A DNA stretch of 64,000 nt from Sphingobacterium spiritivorum. GTDB lineage: Bacteria; Bacteroidota; Bacteroidia; Sphingobacteriales; Sphingobacteriaceae. The notes beneath the pieces were generated by a model. It saw nothing but the letters and a program-made list of their open reading frames with translations, made no database searches and was not told where the DNA came from. Where the stretch lies: contig NZ_CP068083.1 of assembly GCF_016725325.1 (NCBI RefSeq), positions 434,001 to 498,000 on the forward strand, read 5' to 3'. The first letter of the stretch is position 1. Every line of letters begins with the position of its first letter. Shown here piece after piece: positions 10,573 to 20,376 of the stretch. The translations under genes and the position numbers were made by a program.

Positions 10573-11016
10573 ATGATTAGTATTCCTTTCACGCTGCTGA
10601 ATCTTCAGGGAGATGGTTACCACATTATCCTGGAAGTCGAAATATTTGACAGATCCTTTAATATGGTTTTGGACACAGGTGCTTCCAAAACCGTATTGGA
10701 CAAGACTACAGTTATCTCCTCCGGTCTGGCCGAACAGGACCTGCAAAGTACAGATATTCTATCTACAGGATTAGGAACTAATTCCATGGAAAGCTTTATC
10801 CTCCATCTGCCGAAATTAAGAATCAATGAATGGGAAACTAAAAAGATCGATGTAGCCGTATTAGATTTAAGTTCAATCAATTATGCTTACGAACAGATGG
10901 GTATTGAACCTGTAATCGGTGTATTAGGAGGTGATATTTTAACCCGCTACGGCGCTGTGATAGACTATAACAAACATACTGTCAGACTCAGGAATCGCCC
11001 CGTTCGTAAAAGCTGA
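10573..11016 (+). CDS. Retropepsin-like aspartic protease
   Basis: The 147-residue protein carries the single-lobe aspartic protease signature LDTGASKTVLD, with catalytic Asp34. A second conserved block near the end, IGVLGGDIL, is typical of the flap/hydrophobic-Gly region. Single-lobe proteins of this kind act as dimers. There is no signal peptide or membrane segment, so it is probably cytoplasmic; the substrate is unknown. It starts 41 bases after mdh and may be cotranscribed. Its last 29 bases overlap the end of the convergent MFS gene. Confidence 0.85.
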   Translation: MISIPFTLLNLQGDGYHIILEVEIFDRSFNMVLDTGASKTVLDKTTVISSGLAEQDLQSTDILSTGLGTNSMESFILHLPKLRINEWETKKIDVAVLDLSSINYAYEQMGIEPVIGVLGGDILTRYGAVIDYNKHTVRLRNRPVRKS

Positions 11017-12232
11017 ATTTAAACAACCGCCTGTGAATATGTAAGCGGAGGTAAGTATAGTAAGCTACTGAAATAAGTACACCGGCTCCTCCCATTATAT
11101 ACAAGGTATTTCTCAGTCCGCAATATTCAGCAATAACACCCACCAGTAAACTCCCTAAAGGAAATATCCCCTGAAAGGCCATTACATAATAGCTTATAGC
11201 CCGTGCACGGTACGCCGGTATAGCATGCGTTTGTATATAGGTGTTAATACTGGAATTCTGAACCATCATCGCAAAGGAAATGACAGCGATATAGATTAAA
11301 GCAAAAGCCAGCATCTTGGATCCGGCAAGAAAGACCAGTCCTACTCCCATCGCCAGTGCTGAAAACAAGACACCATATCGAAGATTACTCCCCGACTTAA
11401 GCCTTGCCATATTAAAGGCGCCAAGCATTGCTCCGAGCCCTGCAGCACTCTCAAACCATGAAAAGGTATCTGCGTTACCGGAAAACATATCTTTCGCTAC
11501 GGCAGGCAATAAAGAAGTGAAAGGAATAACAAACATGCTGGAAAGTGCCAGCAGCACGATAAGAGAAGAAATGTGAGGAGAATGTCGCAGATAATTAAAC
11601 CCTTCTACAAGTCCTCTCCAGGTACTCTCTTTGTGATTAAGCGATACAGACTCTTTTACATTCATCAGCATCAACATAGCGATGACCGGAATAAAACTGA
11701 TAAAATTAAGTCCGAAACACACCAATTCGCCATACTTACTCAGCAAAAAACCTCCTATTGCAGGCCCTACCATGCGGGCGGCATTGAATACAGATGAATT
11801 GAGCGCTATAGCATTAGGAAGATCTTTCTTATTGTCTACCAGCAATACCATTAATGATTGACGTCCCAGCACATCATACGCATTGATAACTCCTTGTACA
11901 AACCCCAGAACACTAAGCCAGAATACCGTCTCCCATTTCATATACACCAGCAAAGTCAGTAGGCCTGCCTGAATCATCAATCCGATCTGAGTCAGAAAAA
12001 CAAGCCTGTATTTCTTGTGTTTATCTACAAAACTGCCTATAAAAGGAGAGAAGAACAGTGAAGGTGATAACGAAATAAAAGTGACCAGCCCCAGATAAAA
12101 TACAGAATCGGTAAGGCGATAAACCAGCCAGCTAATGGCAACACGCTGCATCCATGTGCCCAGAAGAGAGATAGCCTGGCCTGTAACATGAAGTCTGAAA
12201 TTGGGATATGATAAAGATCTAAAAAGTTGCAT
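10988..12232 (-). CDS. MFS transporter, EntS-like
   Basis: The 414-residue integral membrane protein has about 12 hydrophobic segments and the MFS loop after TM2 (SFVDKHKKYR, a variant of the G-x-x-x-D-R-x-G-R motif). It begins MQLFRSLSYPNFRLHVTGQAISLLGTW, typical of the EntS/DUF894 branch, whose members export siderophores or other small molecules. The actual substrate cannot be read from sequence. It is transcribed alone, diverging from the aldolase gene. Confidence 0.88.
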   Translation of the reverse strand: MQLFRSLSYPNFRLHVTGQAISLLGTWMQRVAISWLVYRLTDSVFYLGLVTFISLSPSLFFSPFIGSFVDKHKKYRLVFLTQIGLMIQAGLLTLLVYMKWETVFWLSVLGFVQGVINAYDVLGRQSLMVLLVDNKKDLPNAIALNSSVFNAARMVGPAIGGFLLSKYGELVCFGLNFISFIPVIAMLMLMNVKESVSLNHKESTWRGLVEGFNYLRHSPHISSLIVLLALSSMFVIPFTSLLPAVAKDMFSGNADTFSWFESAAGLGAMLGAFNMARLKSGSNLRYGVLFSALAMGVGLVFLAGSKMLAFALIYIAVISFAMMVQNSSINTYIQTHAIPAYRARAISYYVMAFQGIFPLGSLLVGVIAEYCGLRNTLYIMGGAGVLISVAYYTYLRLHIHRRLFKFSFYERGDS

Positions 12233-12379
12233 GCAAGTAATTTCAGGATAAAAGTACCACTTATCTTAGCAGAATAGTGGCATTAAGCGTACATTGTTAC
12301 ATTCTATACAGAATAGAAGCGCAAAAGTTTGAAAAATCTGTAATATTTAATTTATGCAGTGAGTATGCGGAGGAATAAT

Positions 12380-12387
12380 TATCTTTA
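12380..12387 (+). promoter_or_regulatory. Candidate -7 box for the aldolase gene
   Basis: TATCTTTA is one base from TAnnTTTG and lies 46 bases before the start at 12433. No clear -33 partner is seen. Confidence 0.3.
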
Positions 12388-12432
12388 CACAAAATTTATT
12401 TTTTCAAACAATTAACAATCAATTCAATACAC

Positions 12433-13092
12433 ATGAAATTTTTTATTGATACCGCTAACTTAGATCAGATTAAAGAGGCACAGGACTTAGGCGTATTAGA
12501 CGGTGTAACCACAAACCCAAGTCTGATGGCTAAAGAAGGCATCAGTGGCGAGGAGAATGTAATCAATCATTACAAAGCTATCTGCGCCATTGTTGAAGGT
12601 GATGTAAGTGCTGAAGTAATTTCTACAGATTATGAAAATATGATCAAAGAAGGGGAAATACTGGCGGCGCTGGATGACAAGATTGTGGTGAAGGTACCTA
12701 TGATCAAAGACGGTATCAAAGCGATCAAATATTTCAGTAAAAAAGGTATCAAAACCAACTGTACTTTGGTATTCTCAGCAGGTCAGGCTTTACTGGCTGC
12801 TAAAGCCGGAGCGACTTATGTATCTCCTTTTATCGGAAGATTAGATGACATTTCGACAGACGGATTAGCCTTGATCGAAGACATTCGTTTGATCTATGAC
12901 AACTATGGTTATACAACACAAATCCTTGCTGCTTCAGTACGTCACAGCGCTCACATTTTGGGTTGTGCAAAGATAGGTGCAGATGTAATGACAGGCCCTT
13001 TATCAGCTATCGTTTCATTGTTGAAACACCCGTTGACAGATAGTGGTCTTGCACAGTTTCTGGCGGATCATGCTAAAGCTGCAGGTAAATAA
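12433..13092 (+). CDS. fsa: Transaldolase / fructose-6-phosphate aldolase family
   Basis: The 219-residue protein is the short TalC/FSA-type transaldolase fold (TIM barrel, Schiff-base chemistry). The catalytic lysine is Lys87 in VVKVPM. DTANL (residues 6-10), TTNPSL and the ILAASVRH block are all standard. Members of this length either move dihydroxyacetone units in the pentose phosphate pathway or cleave fructose 6-phosphate. Sequence alone does not separate the two, though Bacteroidota copies are usually annotated as transaldolase. A strong terminator follows. Confidence 0.93.
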   Translation: MKFFIDTANLDQIKEAQDLGVLDGVTTNPSLMAKEGISGEENVINHYKAICAIVEGDVSAEVISTDYENMIKEGEILAALDDKIVVKVPMIKDGIKAIKYFSKKGIKTNCTLVFSAGQALLAAKAGATYVSPFIGRLDDISTDGLALIEDIRLIYDNYGYTTQILAASVRHSAHILGCAKIGADVMTGPLSAIVSLLKHPLTDSGLAQFLADHAKAAGK

Positions 13093-13114
13093 AAAGTAAG
13101 ACGAAAGTCATAAG

Positions 13115-13163
13115 AAAACCGAAAACAGGAGCGGGCTGTACCGTGAATGTTTTCGGTTTTTTT
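13115..13163 (+). terminator. Intrinsic terminator of fsa
   Basis: A 13-bp stem (13115-13127 with 13148-13160) around a 20-base loop, followed by a T run to 13163. It lies 30 bases before the next start. Confidence 0.85.
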
Positions 13164-13180
13164 ATACCTGAAAGTTTATG

Positions 13181-13188
13181 TAAATTTG
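13181..13188 (+). promoter_or_regulatory. Candidate -7 box very close to the Fur-family start
   Basis: TAAATTTG matches TAnnTTTG exactly and ends only four bases before the ATG at 13193. If used, the transcript would be leaderless or almost so. Confidence 0.35.
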
Positions 13189-13192
13189 CAAT

Positions 13193-13657
13193 ATGAAATC
13201 GATTGAAAATCCGGAAAATAAAACTGCTCAGGAAGCACATTTCACAAGCCTGTTACGTTCAAACAAATTGAAAGTGACACAGCCAAGATTACGTGTTCTG
13301 GAGATTGTATCTGCAAAGAATTCTGCGATATCCCAACCCGATTTAGAGAAGATTCTCGGCGCTGAAATAGACCGTGTAACGTTGTACAGGATACTGGCAA
13401 ACTTTGAAGAAAAAGGAATTCTGCACAAGATCTTTGACCTCAACGGCACGGCTACATATGCCATATGCTCTACCCAATGTTCGGCACATGATCACCATGA
13501 TCAGCACGTACATTTTATCTGTACAGTATGCAACAGTATCTTTTGTCTGGAAGAAATTTCACTACCCAAAATCAATCTTCCCAAAAATTTTAAGCTTCAT
13601 TCGATAGCGGTAAATGCGGTAGGTCTTTGCGACAATTGCCAGTCTTCAGAAGAATAA
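13193..13657 (+). CDS. Fur-family metal or peroxide regulator
   Basis: This 154-residue protein has the Fur fold. A winged helix covers about residues 25-85 (with DRVTLYRILANFEEKG) and a dimerisation/metal domain follows. The latter shows a His-rich loop (HDHHDQHVHFICTVC) and two CxxC pairs (CTVC and CDNC), the usual structural zinc site. Whether it is Fur, Zur or PerR cannot be settled from sequence. The N-terminal ~20 residues are polar and variable. No canonical Fur box was seen in its own upstream region, which is short and contains the fsa terminator. Confidence 0.9.
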   Translation: MKSIENPENKTAQEAHFTSLLRSNKLKVTQPRLRVLEIVSAKNSAISQPDLEKILGAEIDRVTLYRILANFEEKGILHKIFDLNGTATYAICSTQCSAHDHHDQHVHFICTVCNSIFCLEEISLPKINLPKNFKLHSIAVNAVGLCDNCQSSEE

Positions 13658-14188
13658 TATCCCTCCGGTTTATCTCCATCTCTTCTTTTTAATAAGATAG
13701 TTTTCAAAACTATTCATGCCTTATTCTATTCATTTTTTCAAGCTAAATATAATACTTTATAATATGCTAAATTGCATATTTAAATTTTATAATGTACTGT
13801 ATTTAAAATAAATATAAAAGTTAAAATAAACAAAATATTTATTTAAATATTTTAGCATACATCCTCAAATCTGATGAATTTAAAACAAAATTGTGTTCAT
13901 TTACTGTAAACGCACATTACGTTCTTTTAAATTTTAGCAAAATAAATCATATAAACCTGTAAATCAGAATAAAATATTCGCTAAAATAAATTCATTATAC
14001 ATATCAGAATATTTCCATAAAAACTTAGTCCTCCATACCCCATCTCCACAAAATTTTCCGTACATTCGAAGTACATAGAAATTCCTACTGTGAGTAAATT
14101 CTCACATGAAGAACAGCTCTCCATCTCACTTCCCTCCTCCCCCGTTCAGGAGGAAAAGATCCGGAGACTTAACTGTAAAATTTATTAC
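13658..14188. other. AT-rich intergenic region before rnr
   Basis: About 430-530 very AT-rich bases carry no credible gene. A perfect 8-bp inverted repeat around one base (ATAGTTTTCAAAACTAT, 13697-13713) lies just after the Fur-family gene and could be an operator or a weak transcript end. A TACATTCG sequence at 14061, one base from TAnnTTTG, may be the rnr -7 box. Confidence 0.35.
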
Positions 14189-16318
14189 ATGAGAACAAGA
14201 AAAGAGAATCCTTATAAAGAAGTGTTAACACAGATGATCGTTGACATTTTTGAAAAATCCGGCAACAAACCTCTTAACTACAAACAGGTCGCAGCGAAAC
14301 TTAATGTATCAGACTCGGACAGCAAAGCAGCGATAGCTGAAGTCCTCACCATAGACCCTAAGAACAGTCCGTTTATCGAAAGTGAAAGAGGCAAGTTCCA
14401 GCTTCGCCAGATCAAGGTATATGTCACCGGAAAAGTAGATATGACTGCCGATGGATCGGCCTATGTAATACCCGAGGACGAACTGGAAAATGATATCTTT
14501 ATCGCACCCCGAAAATTGCGTCAGGCTCTGCATGGAGACATCGTCAAAGTGCACACATATGAGAAACGCAAAGGCCGTAAAAAGGAAGGTGAAGTCGTAG
14601 AGATTTTGCAAAGAGCAAAGACGGATTTCACCGGTATAATCAACCTTTCCAAAAGCTTTGCATTCTTCATTGCCGATGACCGAAAAATGCTTCACGACAT
14701 TTTCATTCCGCTGGACAATCTCAACGGTGCGAAGGACGGCGAAAAGGTAGTGGTATCGATCACCGAATGGCCTAAGGGAAGTAAGAATCCGGTGGGTCGG
14801 GTAAAAGATGTATTAGGAAAAAAAGGAGAGAATAACACGGAGATGAATGCCATATTGGCAGACTACGGATTTCCACTTTCCTTCCCTCCGGAAGTCGAAA
14901 AAGAAGCCAATAGTTTCTCCGCTGTCATTGACAATACAGAGATCCAAAAGCGTCGTGATTTCCGAACGATTCCGACCTTTACAATCGACCCGGCAGATGC
15001 CAAAGATTTTGATGACGCAATCTCTTTTCAGCAATTACCGAATGGCAATTACGAGATTGGTGTACACATCGCAGATGTATCTCATTTTGTAAAACCGGAC
15101 ACCGCTCTTGACAAAGAAGCATTCGAGCGCGCAACATCCGTATACCTGGTAGACCGGGTAATACCAATGCTTCCTGAGCGACTTTCCAATGACCTCTGTT
15201 CACTCCGTCCAAACGAAGACAGGCTTTGCTTCTCCGCCGTCTTTGAGCTCGATGACAAGGCGAATATACATGACCAGTGGTTTGGAAGAACAGTCATCCA
15301 TTCAGACCGCAGGTTCTCCTATGAAGAAGCACAGGAAGTCATCGAAAACAAAACAGGTGATTTTGCAACTGAAATACTCAAACTAAACGAACTCGCTTAT
15401 ATCCTTCGTGAGAAAAAATTTAAAAACGGGGCCATCAGCTTTGAAAGCGAAGAAGTCAAATTCACACTGGATGAAAACGGAAAACCTACAGGAGTATATA
15501 CAAAAGTCAGAAAAGATGCACATAAGCTGATCGAAGACTTTATGCTACTGGCAAACCGCAAAGTAGCTGAATACATCGGCAAGCAGGGAAAAGGTAAAAA
15601 CAAGCTGACATTTGTATACCGCTTCCACGACCTTCCGAATCCGGAAACCTTAACAACCTTTTCTCAGTTTGCATCGCGTTTCGGACATAAGCTGACTATA
15701 CGATCAGATAAAGAAACAGCCAAATCACTGAATGCTCTAATGACCAAAATAGAAGGCAGCAAAGAACAAAACCTGCTGACTTCTCTGGCAGTGCGCTCTA
15801 TGGCCAAAGCCGTATACACTACAAAAAACACTAGCCACTACGGTCTTGCTTTTGATTATTACACCCATTTTACATCCCCTATCCGCCGTTACCCCGATGT
15901 AATGGTTCACAGACTGCTGCAGTTTTATCTGGATGGAGGTCAAAAAGTAAATGCAGAACATTATGAGAAGATGAGTGAGCATTCTTCACAAATGGAAAAG
16001 AAAGCAGCTGAAGCGGAACGTGCATCGATTAAATACAAACAGGCAGAATTCCTGCAGGATCAGATCGGAACAGAATATACTGGTATTGTATCAGGTGTCA
16101 CTGAATGGGGTATGTATGTAGAGATTGAATCTAATAAATGTGAAGGCATGGTACGGCTCCGTGATATTACAGATGATTTTTATGTACTTGACGAGAAGAA
16201 TTACGCCATAATCGGTCAGCGCAAGAAAAAGAAATACCAACTGGGGGATGAGGTACAGATCAAGGTAAAAAAGGTTGATCTGGACAAAAGACAGATTGAC
16301 TTCACCTTGCTTGGCTAA
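14189..16318 (+). CDS. rnr: Ribonuclease R
   Basis: This 3'-5' exoribonuclease of the RNB family has about 709 residues. N-terminal winged-helix and cold-shock OB regions come first. The RNB catalytic core follows, with DPADAKDFDDA holding the metal-binding aspartates and SPIRRYPDVMVHR. An S1 domain sits at the C-terminus (from about YTGIVSGVTEWGMYVE). It degrades structured RNA in the cytoplasm. I prefer the ATG at 14189, which begins MRTRKENPYKEVL; an in-frame GTG at 14090 would add 33 low-complexity residues not typical of the family. The gene stands alone, convergent with the glycosidase gene. Confidence 0.94.
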   Translation: MRTRKENPYKEVLTQMIVDIFEKSGNKPLNYKQVAAKLNVSDSDSKAAIAEVLTIDPKNSPFIESERGKFQLRQIKVYVTGKVDMTADGSAYVIPEDELENDIFIAPRKLRQALHGDIVKVHTYEKRKGRKKEGEVVEILQRAKTDFTGIINLSKSFAFFIADDRKMLHDIFIPLDNLNGAKDGEKVVVSITEWPKGSKNPVGRVKDVLGKKGENNTEMNAILADYGFPLSFPPEVEKEANSFSAVIDNTEIQKRRDFRTIPTFTIDPADAKDFDDAISFQQLPNGNYEIGVHIADVSHFVKPDTALDKEAFERATSVYLVDRVIPMLPERLSNDLCSLRPNEDRLCFSAVFELDDKANIHDQWFGRTVIHSDRRFSYEEAQEVIENKTGDFATEILKLNELAYILREKKFKNGAISFESEEVKFTLDENGKPTGVYTKVRKDAHKLIEDFMLLANRKVAEYIGKQGKGKNKLTFVYRFHDLPNPETLTTFSQFASRFGHKLTIRSDKETAKSLNALMTKIEGSKEQNLLTSLAVRSMAKAVYTTKNTSHYGLAFDYYTHFTSPIRRYPDVMVHRLLQFYLDGGQKVNAEHYEKMSEHSSQMEKKAAEAERASIKYKQAEFLQDQIGTEYTGIVSGVTEWGMYVEIESNKCEGMVRLRDITDDFYVLDEKNYAIIGQRKKKKYQLGDEVQIKVKKVDLDKRQIDFTLLG

Positions 16319-16371
16319 AATTCTGAATACGCATATCAGAAAAAGGCTTACTCCGAAAGCCTATAATATCC

Positions 16372-16401
16372 ACTCTGATCTGCCGGCTAGCAGATCAGAG
16401 T
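16372..16401. terminator. Hairpin between convergent rnr and glycosidase genes
   Basis: A perfect 12-bp stem (16372-16383 with 16390-16401) with a 6-base loop lies between two converging stop codons. T tracts are short on both sides, so it is a probable bidirectional terminator. Confidence 0.6.
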
Positions 16402-16410
16402 TTGCATAAC

Positions 16411-18600
16411 TTAACGCATCAGCAACCAGGTATAGCTCTCAGCAGGAATAGTTACTGTACAGGTGACCATACCTTGCCCGTCTACTTTCAGTTGTTCAGT
16501 TTTACCCTCCAGTTCACTCAAACTAACAGTTTTATTCAATCCGGTATAATAAACCGGCAAGCGTAATGTACGGGTCATCGTACTTTTAGTCGGATTGTAT
16601 AATACCGCCAGTCCTTTTTCTTTCCCTTGCGGATCCACATGCAGAATACCATCCCAATCTCTTCCGTCAGGCCTTCTCAGGTGCACCACATCCGCATTAA
16701 GGATATGACGGTACTTTTTATACCAATCCACGACCTCTGTGACCATCTGTTTCGTTCTTTCCGTATCATAAAGTCTCGGACCGCGATAACAGGCTTGCAC
16801 CCCGGCCGCATAGTACTGCACCATCAGTTGCTTATAGTCTTCAAGATGCTCATCCAAAGGCTCGATAACAGCATCTGCACCACCGCCGTGATACGCTGTC
16901 AGCGGAACAAAGCCCCAGCTCATAGACGGCGTTCGCTCCCAGGTACCATCATATATATTCTGACGGTTCAATATTTTCTGCTGTGTGCGCGATAATGCAA
17001 AATTCACTTCTCTGTATCCCAGTCCGATCTTATTCGTACCATCCAGAAAATACCAATCCGGCGCATTTATATACACATCCATTGCATTCAGCTCATGGAA
17101 GATCTTTTTTTGAATATTCATTTGCGCCCATTGCGAATCTTCAAGCCCCTTATGTCCGGGATGATTATGTGAAGCACATACATCTCCGGGATACGGACCA
17201 TCCATTTCCAGAATATCAAATCCTGTTTTTTTAAAAAAATCAACAATGGCTTCGGCATATTTCAATCCCCATTCACTGGCCATACATGGTGCATTTCCAA
17301 AAAATGCGCCTCCGGGCTTCCCTGTCTTCGGATCTATAACATCAGTTTCTCCAGAGATCTTACGGGAACTGAACAGCGTATATCCTCCAATCCTTACCCC
17401 TTTACTTTTGGCATATGTCGCCAGTTTTTTCCATTTAGCATGATTAGCAGCAGAATTATCTTCCATATTAAGATGACTTCCAAAACTCAATATCACTGCT
17501 TCATAACCTACTGCTGCAGCCTGATCAACCGCTGCCCGCACATCATCATCATTTTTACTTACTAAATGCATAAAGATCGGATTTGCAGTCACCCATGGAG
17601 ACAACAGGCGGTACATGCGCCGAACAGCAAGCCCTCTTCGCTCCCGGTCATAGCTATCATGTAACAGCTCATATGTCTTGACCGACTCAAACTCATTACC
17701 ATCTGCTACAGCTATATCAGAAACTTTAGCAGGGTAGATCTTAACCCTAACCGGGGTCTTCAGATCATAATTGACCTGAGAAGTATAGGTTGAATCTGCC
17801 TCCCAATGTGTTGTCTGGTCCGAAAGACGGTATTGCATAGCATTATTGTATGCATAATTGGTTTCAAAATATATACCGCTTTGCTTTAGCATCTGATTGG
17901 TCTCCCCTACCACTGCAGATTCTTCCTCGACCAGACTCAGCACTTCGTGAACGACTCTGTTCACTGTCAAAGATTTTCCAGATTGATTTATTATGCTAAC
18001 CCACTTACGGATCACAGGAAGTTTATCATAGATCTCATAATGTACCTGAACTGTGATTCCTTTTAAATTTGGATGCTGATAACGAAATATAACAGCCTTT
18101 CCCTTTGGATTGCTGCTATTGCTACTCCAAAAGACACGATTCGCTTTTATAGGAGTGCTCAGGGGAACAATCTCATGTGACGCATAATAAAACCCGTTTT
18201 GCTTCTTTTTAAATGACGGAAGCCATTCGGCCAGTAAATATGCTTTCTCTTTCTGGCCATCCAGCCCTCCCACAGCATAATCTGCACCATTAATATTAAC
18301 CCATGCTTCCGGCTCCACGGCCCGGATCAGTTGCTGACCGGTACGCAGATTACTGTAATCATAGCACACCAGATCCGGAGCCAACCGAAATGAGCGACGA
18401 ACAAGACCATTATCCAGTATCACATCAGCCCGATCCTTTGTTTCGTATATCTCAGCTTTATATTCTTCCGCATTGATCAGCCAGTCTTTACCGGCAGCCC
18501 TGGAATAATGAGCATCTGTATACAATGGGTTACTCTGTGCCATTACCCCCATATGAGACAATAACAGCAAACCGAAACAAATAAAGGCAGCTTTTTTCAT
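16411..18600 (-). CDS. Secreted glycoside hydrolase, alpha-galactosidase-like
   Basis: The 729-residue protein has a signal peptide ending GVMAQS. An N-terminal beta-sandwich covers about residues 40-330 and a TIM-barrel region about 340-630, with a C-terminal beta domain. Around residue 463 the block DILEMDGPYPGD looks like a clan GH-D nucleophile strand (as in GH27/GH36 alpha-galactosidases). The exact family is not assigned, and I could not identify the acid/base residue with certainty. It is probably periplasmic or surface-located and acts on alpha-linked sugars. There is no SusC/D next to it, so it is not part of an obvious polysaccharide locus. Confidence 0.65.
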   Translation of the reverse strand: MKKAAFICFGLLLLSHMGVMAQSNPLYTDAHYSRAAGKDWLINAEEYKAEIYETKDRADVILDNGLVRRSFRLAPDLVCYDYSNLRTGQQLIRAVEPEAWVNINGADYAVGGLDGQKEKAYLLAEWLPSFKKKQNGFYYASHEIVPLSTPIKANRVFWSSNSSNPKGKAVIFRYQHPNLKGITVQVHYEIYDKLPVIRKWVSIINQSGKSLTVNRVVHEVLSLVEEESAVVGETNQMLKQSGIYFETNYAYNNAMQYRLSDQTTHWEADSTYTSQVNYDLKTPVRVKIYPAKVSDIAVADGNEFESVKTYELLHDSYDRERRGLAVRRMYRLLSPWVTANPIFMHLVSKNDDDVRAAVDQAAAVGYEAVILSFGSHLNMEDNSAANHAKWKKLATYAKSKGVRIGGYTLFSSRKISGETDVIDPKTGKPGGAFFGNAPCMASEWGLKYAEAIVDFFKKTGFDILEMDGPYPGDVCASHNHPGHKGLEDSQWAQMNIQKKIFHELNAMDVYINAPDWYFLDGTNKIGLGYREVNFALSRTQQKILNRQNIYDGTWERTPSMSWGFVPLTAYHGGGADAVIEPLDEHLEDYKQLMVQYYAAGVQACYRGPRLYDTERTKQMVTEVVDWYKKYRHILNADVVHLRRPDGRDWDGILHVDPQGKEKGLAVLYNPTKSTMTRTLRLPVYYTGLNKTVSLSELEGKTEQLKVDGQGMVTCTVTIPAESYTWLLMR

Positions 18601-18690
18601 GGATAAGTTTTCTTAATTGATAGCCCTAACATACGGAATTTAACAGAGAGCCCTCTGCAACTTTTTGATTACCTTACAAGTAGGTAAAAC

Positions 18691-18721
18691 AAAAAAGGAG
18701 GATATTTCCATATCCTCCTTT
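18691..18721 (-). terminator. Intrinsic terminator of the small lipoprotein gene
   Basis: A 12-bp stem (18694-18705 with 18710-18721) with a 4-base loop is followed, on the minus strand, by a run of Ts. It lies 25 bases after the stop of the gene at 18746-19153. Confidence 0.8.
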
Positions 18722-18745
18722 AATTTATTGAATTTCTTTATTGAA

Positions 18746-19153
18746 TTATTGCTTAGTTCCGTTAAATGAATATTCCAATTGTCCTTCAGAAGTTCTTTCT
18801 GCTAAAAACATCAATCCTTTATTCTCGAAAGTATAAATAAGAGATCCCTGAGGTTCTGTAGCAACAGCCTGAATAGAGATATTCATATTATTTATTACTT
18901 CAAGTTCTCTTACAGGCAGATTCAGGGAAGTATTCTGTGCTGTTACTTTAACCTTTTTATCATTCACTTTTGTAATGACTAATGTTTGATCAAATACTTC
19001 TGCGCCACCGATAATTTTGATCGTACCTTTGTAGTTTCCTAATACAGCATCTATACTACCTCCGCTTGGCGTAGGATCGTCTTTATCAGAACAACCCACA
19101 AATGCAACCATTACTAAGGCCACTACCATTAAATACATCGCTTTCATTTTCAT
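18746..19153 (-). CDS. Small hypothetical lipoprotein
   Basis: The 135-residue protein has a clear lipoprotein signal (hydrophobic stretch ending AFVGC at Cys21) followed by an acidic linker (SDKDDPTPSGG), common in Bacteroidota surface or periplasmic lipoproteins. The remaining ~100 residues look like a compact beta-rich domain (GNYKGTIKIIGG, then alternating strands), similar in style to small lipocalin-like domains, but I cannot assign a family. It has its own terminator and stands alone. Confidence 0.75.
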   Translation of the reverse strand: MKMKAMYLMVVALVMVAFVGCSDKDDPTPSGGSIDAVLGNYKGTIKIIGGAEVFDQTLVITKVNDKKVKVTAQNTSLNLPVRELEVINNMNISIQAVATEPQGSLIYTFENKGLMFLAERTSEGQLEYSFNGTKQ

Positions 19154-19391
19154 AATATCAATTGTTTTTTTGTAAATAAATTTTAGTTTTTCATGCTCAG
19201 CCTTGCAAATCTATGGCCAAAAGAAGATCAAAACCGCATTGCAAACCCATAAAAATGAAAATTACCCGTAAACAGGTACATGATTTTCAGGTACTGAAAA
19301 ACAACATCTTCAGGTATGTACTAAAAACAACACATCAAAAAAAACAATTAAATTTTATTGGCTAACTATTTAATATTCAAAACAGAATCGC

Positions 19392-19399
19392 TATCTTTG
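19392..19399 (+). promoter_or_regulatory. -7 box of the rpsL operon
   Basis: TATCTTTG matches TAnnTTTG exactly. Transcription would start near 19406, giving a 40-45 base AT-rich leader before rpsL. The -33 region is AT-rich without a clean TTTG. Confidence 0.5.
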
Positions 19400-19449
19400 C
19401 GGACTTTAAAAAATTATTTTTAATAAATTTTATAATCAAAAACAGGTAA

Positions 19450-19863
19450 ATGCCTACTATTCAACAATTAGTTAGAAAAGGTAGAGTAGCTCTGGTAGAC
19501 AAGAGTAAGTCTCCAGCGTTGGACAGCTGTCCACAGCGAAGAGGTGTGTGTACACGTGTATACACTACTACCCCTAAAAAACCAAACTCAGCAATGCGTA
19601 AAGTAGCTCGTGTACGTTTAACAAACGGTAAAGAGGTCAACGCTTACATCCCCGGAGAAGGTCACAACTTACAAGAGCACTCGATCGTATTGATCCGTGG
19701 TGGTCGTGTAAAAGATTTACCAGGTGTACGTTACCACATTATCCGTGGTGCATTAGACACTTCAGGTGTAGCAGGTCGTAACCAACGTCGTTCTAAATAC
19801 GGAACTAAACGCCCTAAACCAGGACAAGCAGCTGCAGCTCCTGCAAAAGGTAAAAAGAAATAA
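19450..19863 (+). CDS. rpsL: 30S ribosomal protein S12
   Basis: This 137-residue S12 lies in the decoding centre of the small subunit. The conserved blocks [20 protein letters not shown] and [13 protein letters not shown] are present, including the lysine positions where streptomycin resistance changes occur (here wild type, KPNS and [11 protein letters not shown]). The C-terminus has an Ala/Pro/Lys tail. It is first in the rpsL-rpsG-fusA-rpsJ operon, 19 bases before rpsG. Confidence 0.99.
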   Translation: MPTIQQLVRKGRVALVDKSKSPALDSCPQRRGVCTRVYTTTPKKPNSAMRKVARVRLTNGKEVNAYIPGEGHNLQEHSIVLIRGGRVKDLPGVRYHIIRGALDTSGVAGRNQRRSKYGTKRPKPGQAAAAPAKGKKK

Positions 19864-19882
19864 TTAAACGGAGGAAAGAGAA

Positions 19883-20350
19883 ATGAGAAAATCAAAACCA
19901 AAAAAGAGAATCATTCTACCTGATCCAAAGTTTAATGACGTTCAGGTAACACGTTTTGTAAACAACATGATGTATGACGGTAAAAAATCTATCGCCTATG
20001 ACATCTTTTACAAAGCAGTAGAATTAGTAGAACAAAAAACTAGCGAAAGTGGTTTAGAGACTTGGAAAAAAGCTTTAAACAACGTTATGCCAGCCGTAGA
20101 GGTTAAATCTCGTCGTGTAGGTGGTGCTAACTTCCAGGTTCCTATGGAAGTACGTCCGGAGCGTAAAATTGCTTTAGGTATGAAATGGTTAATTTCGTAC
20201 TCACGCAGACGTGGTGAAAAGACGATGTTCGAAAAATTAGCAGGAGAAATCATTTCAGCTTCTAAAGGTGAAGGTGCTGCTGTTAAGAAAAAAGAGGATA
20301 CGCACAAAATGGCAGAAGCCAACAAAGCGTTCTCACACTTCAGATTTTAA
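19883..20350 (+). CDS. rpsG: 30S ribosomal protein S7
   Basis: This 155-residue S7 organises the 16S rRNA 3' domain and contacts the E site. Conserved blocks are [33 protein letters not shown] and the end [15 protein letters not shown]. An upstream GGAGG lies 10 bases before the ATG, unusual in a genome where such sites are rare. It is the second gene of the str-type operon. Confidence 0.99.
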   Translation: MRKSKPKKRIILPDPKFNDVQVTRFVNNMMYDGKKSIAYDIFYKAVELVEQKTSESGLETWKKALNNVMPAVEVKSRRVGGANFQVPMEVRPERKIALGMKWLISYSRRRGEKTMFEKLAGEIISASKGEGAAVKKKEDTHKMAEANKAFSHFRF

Positions 20351-20376
20351 TTTTGAAGAATTCAAAAAAATATGGA

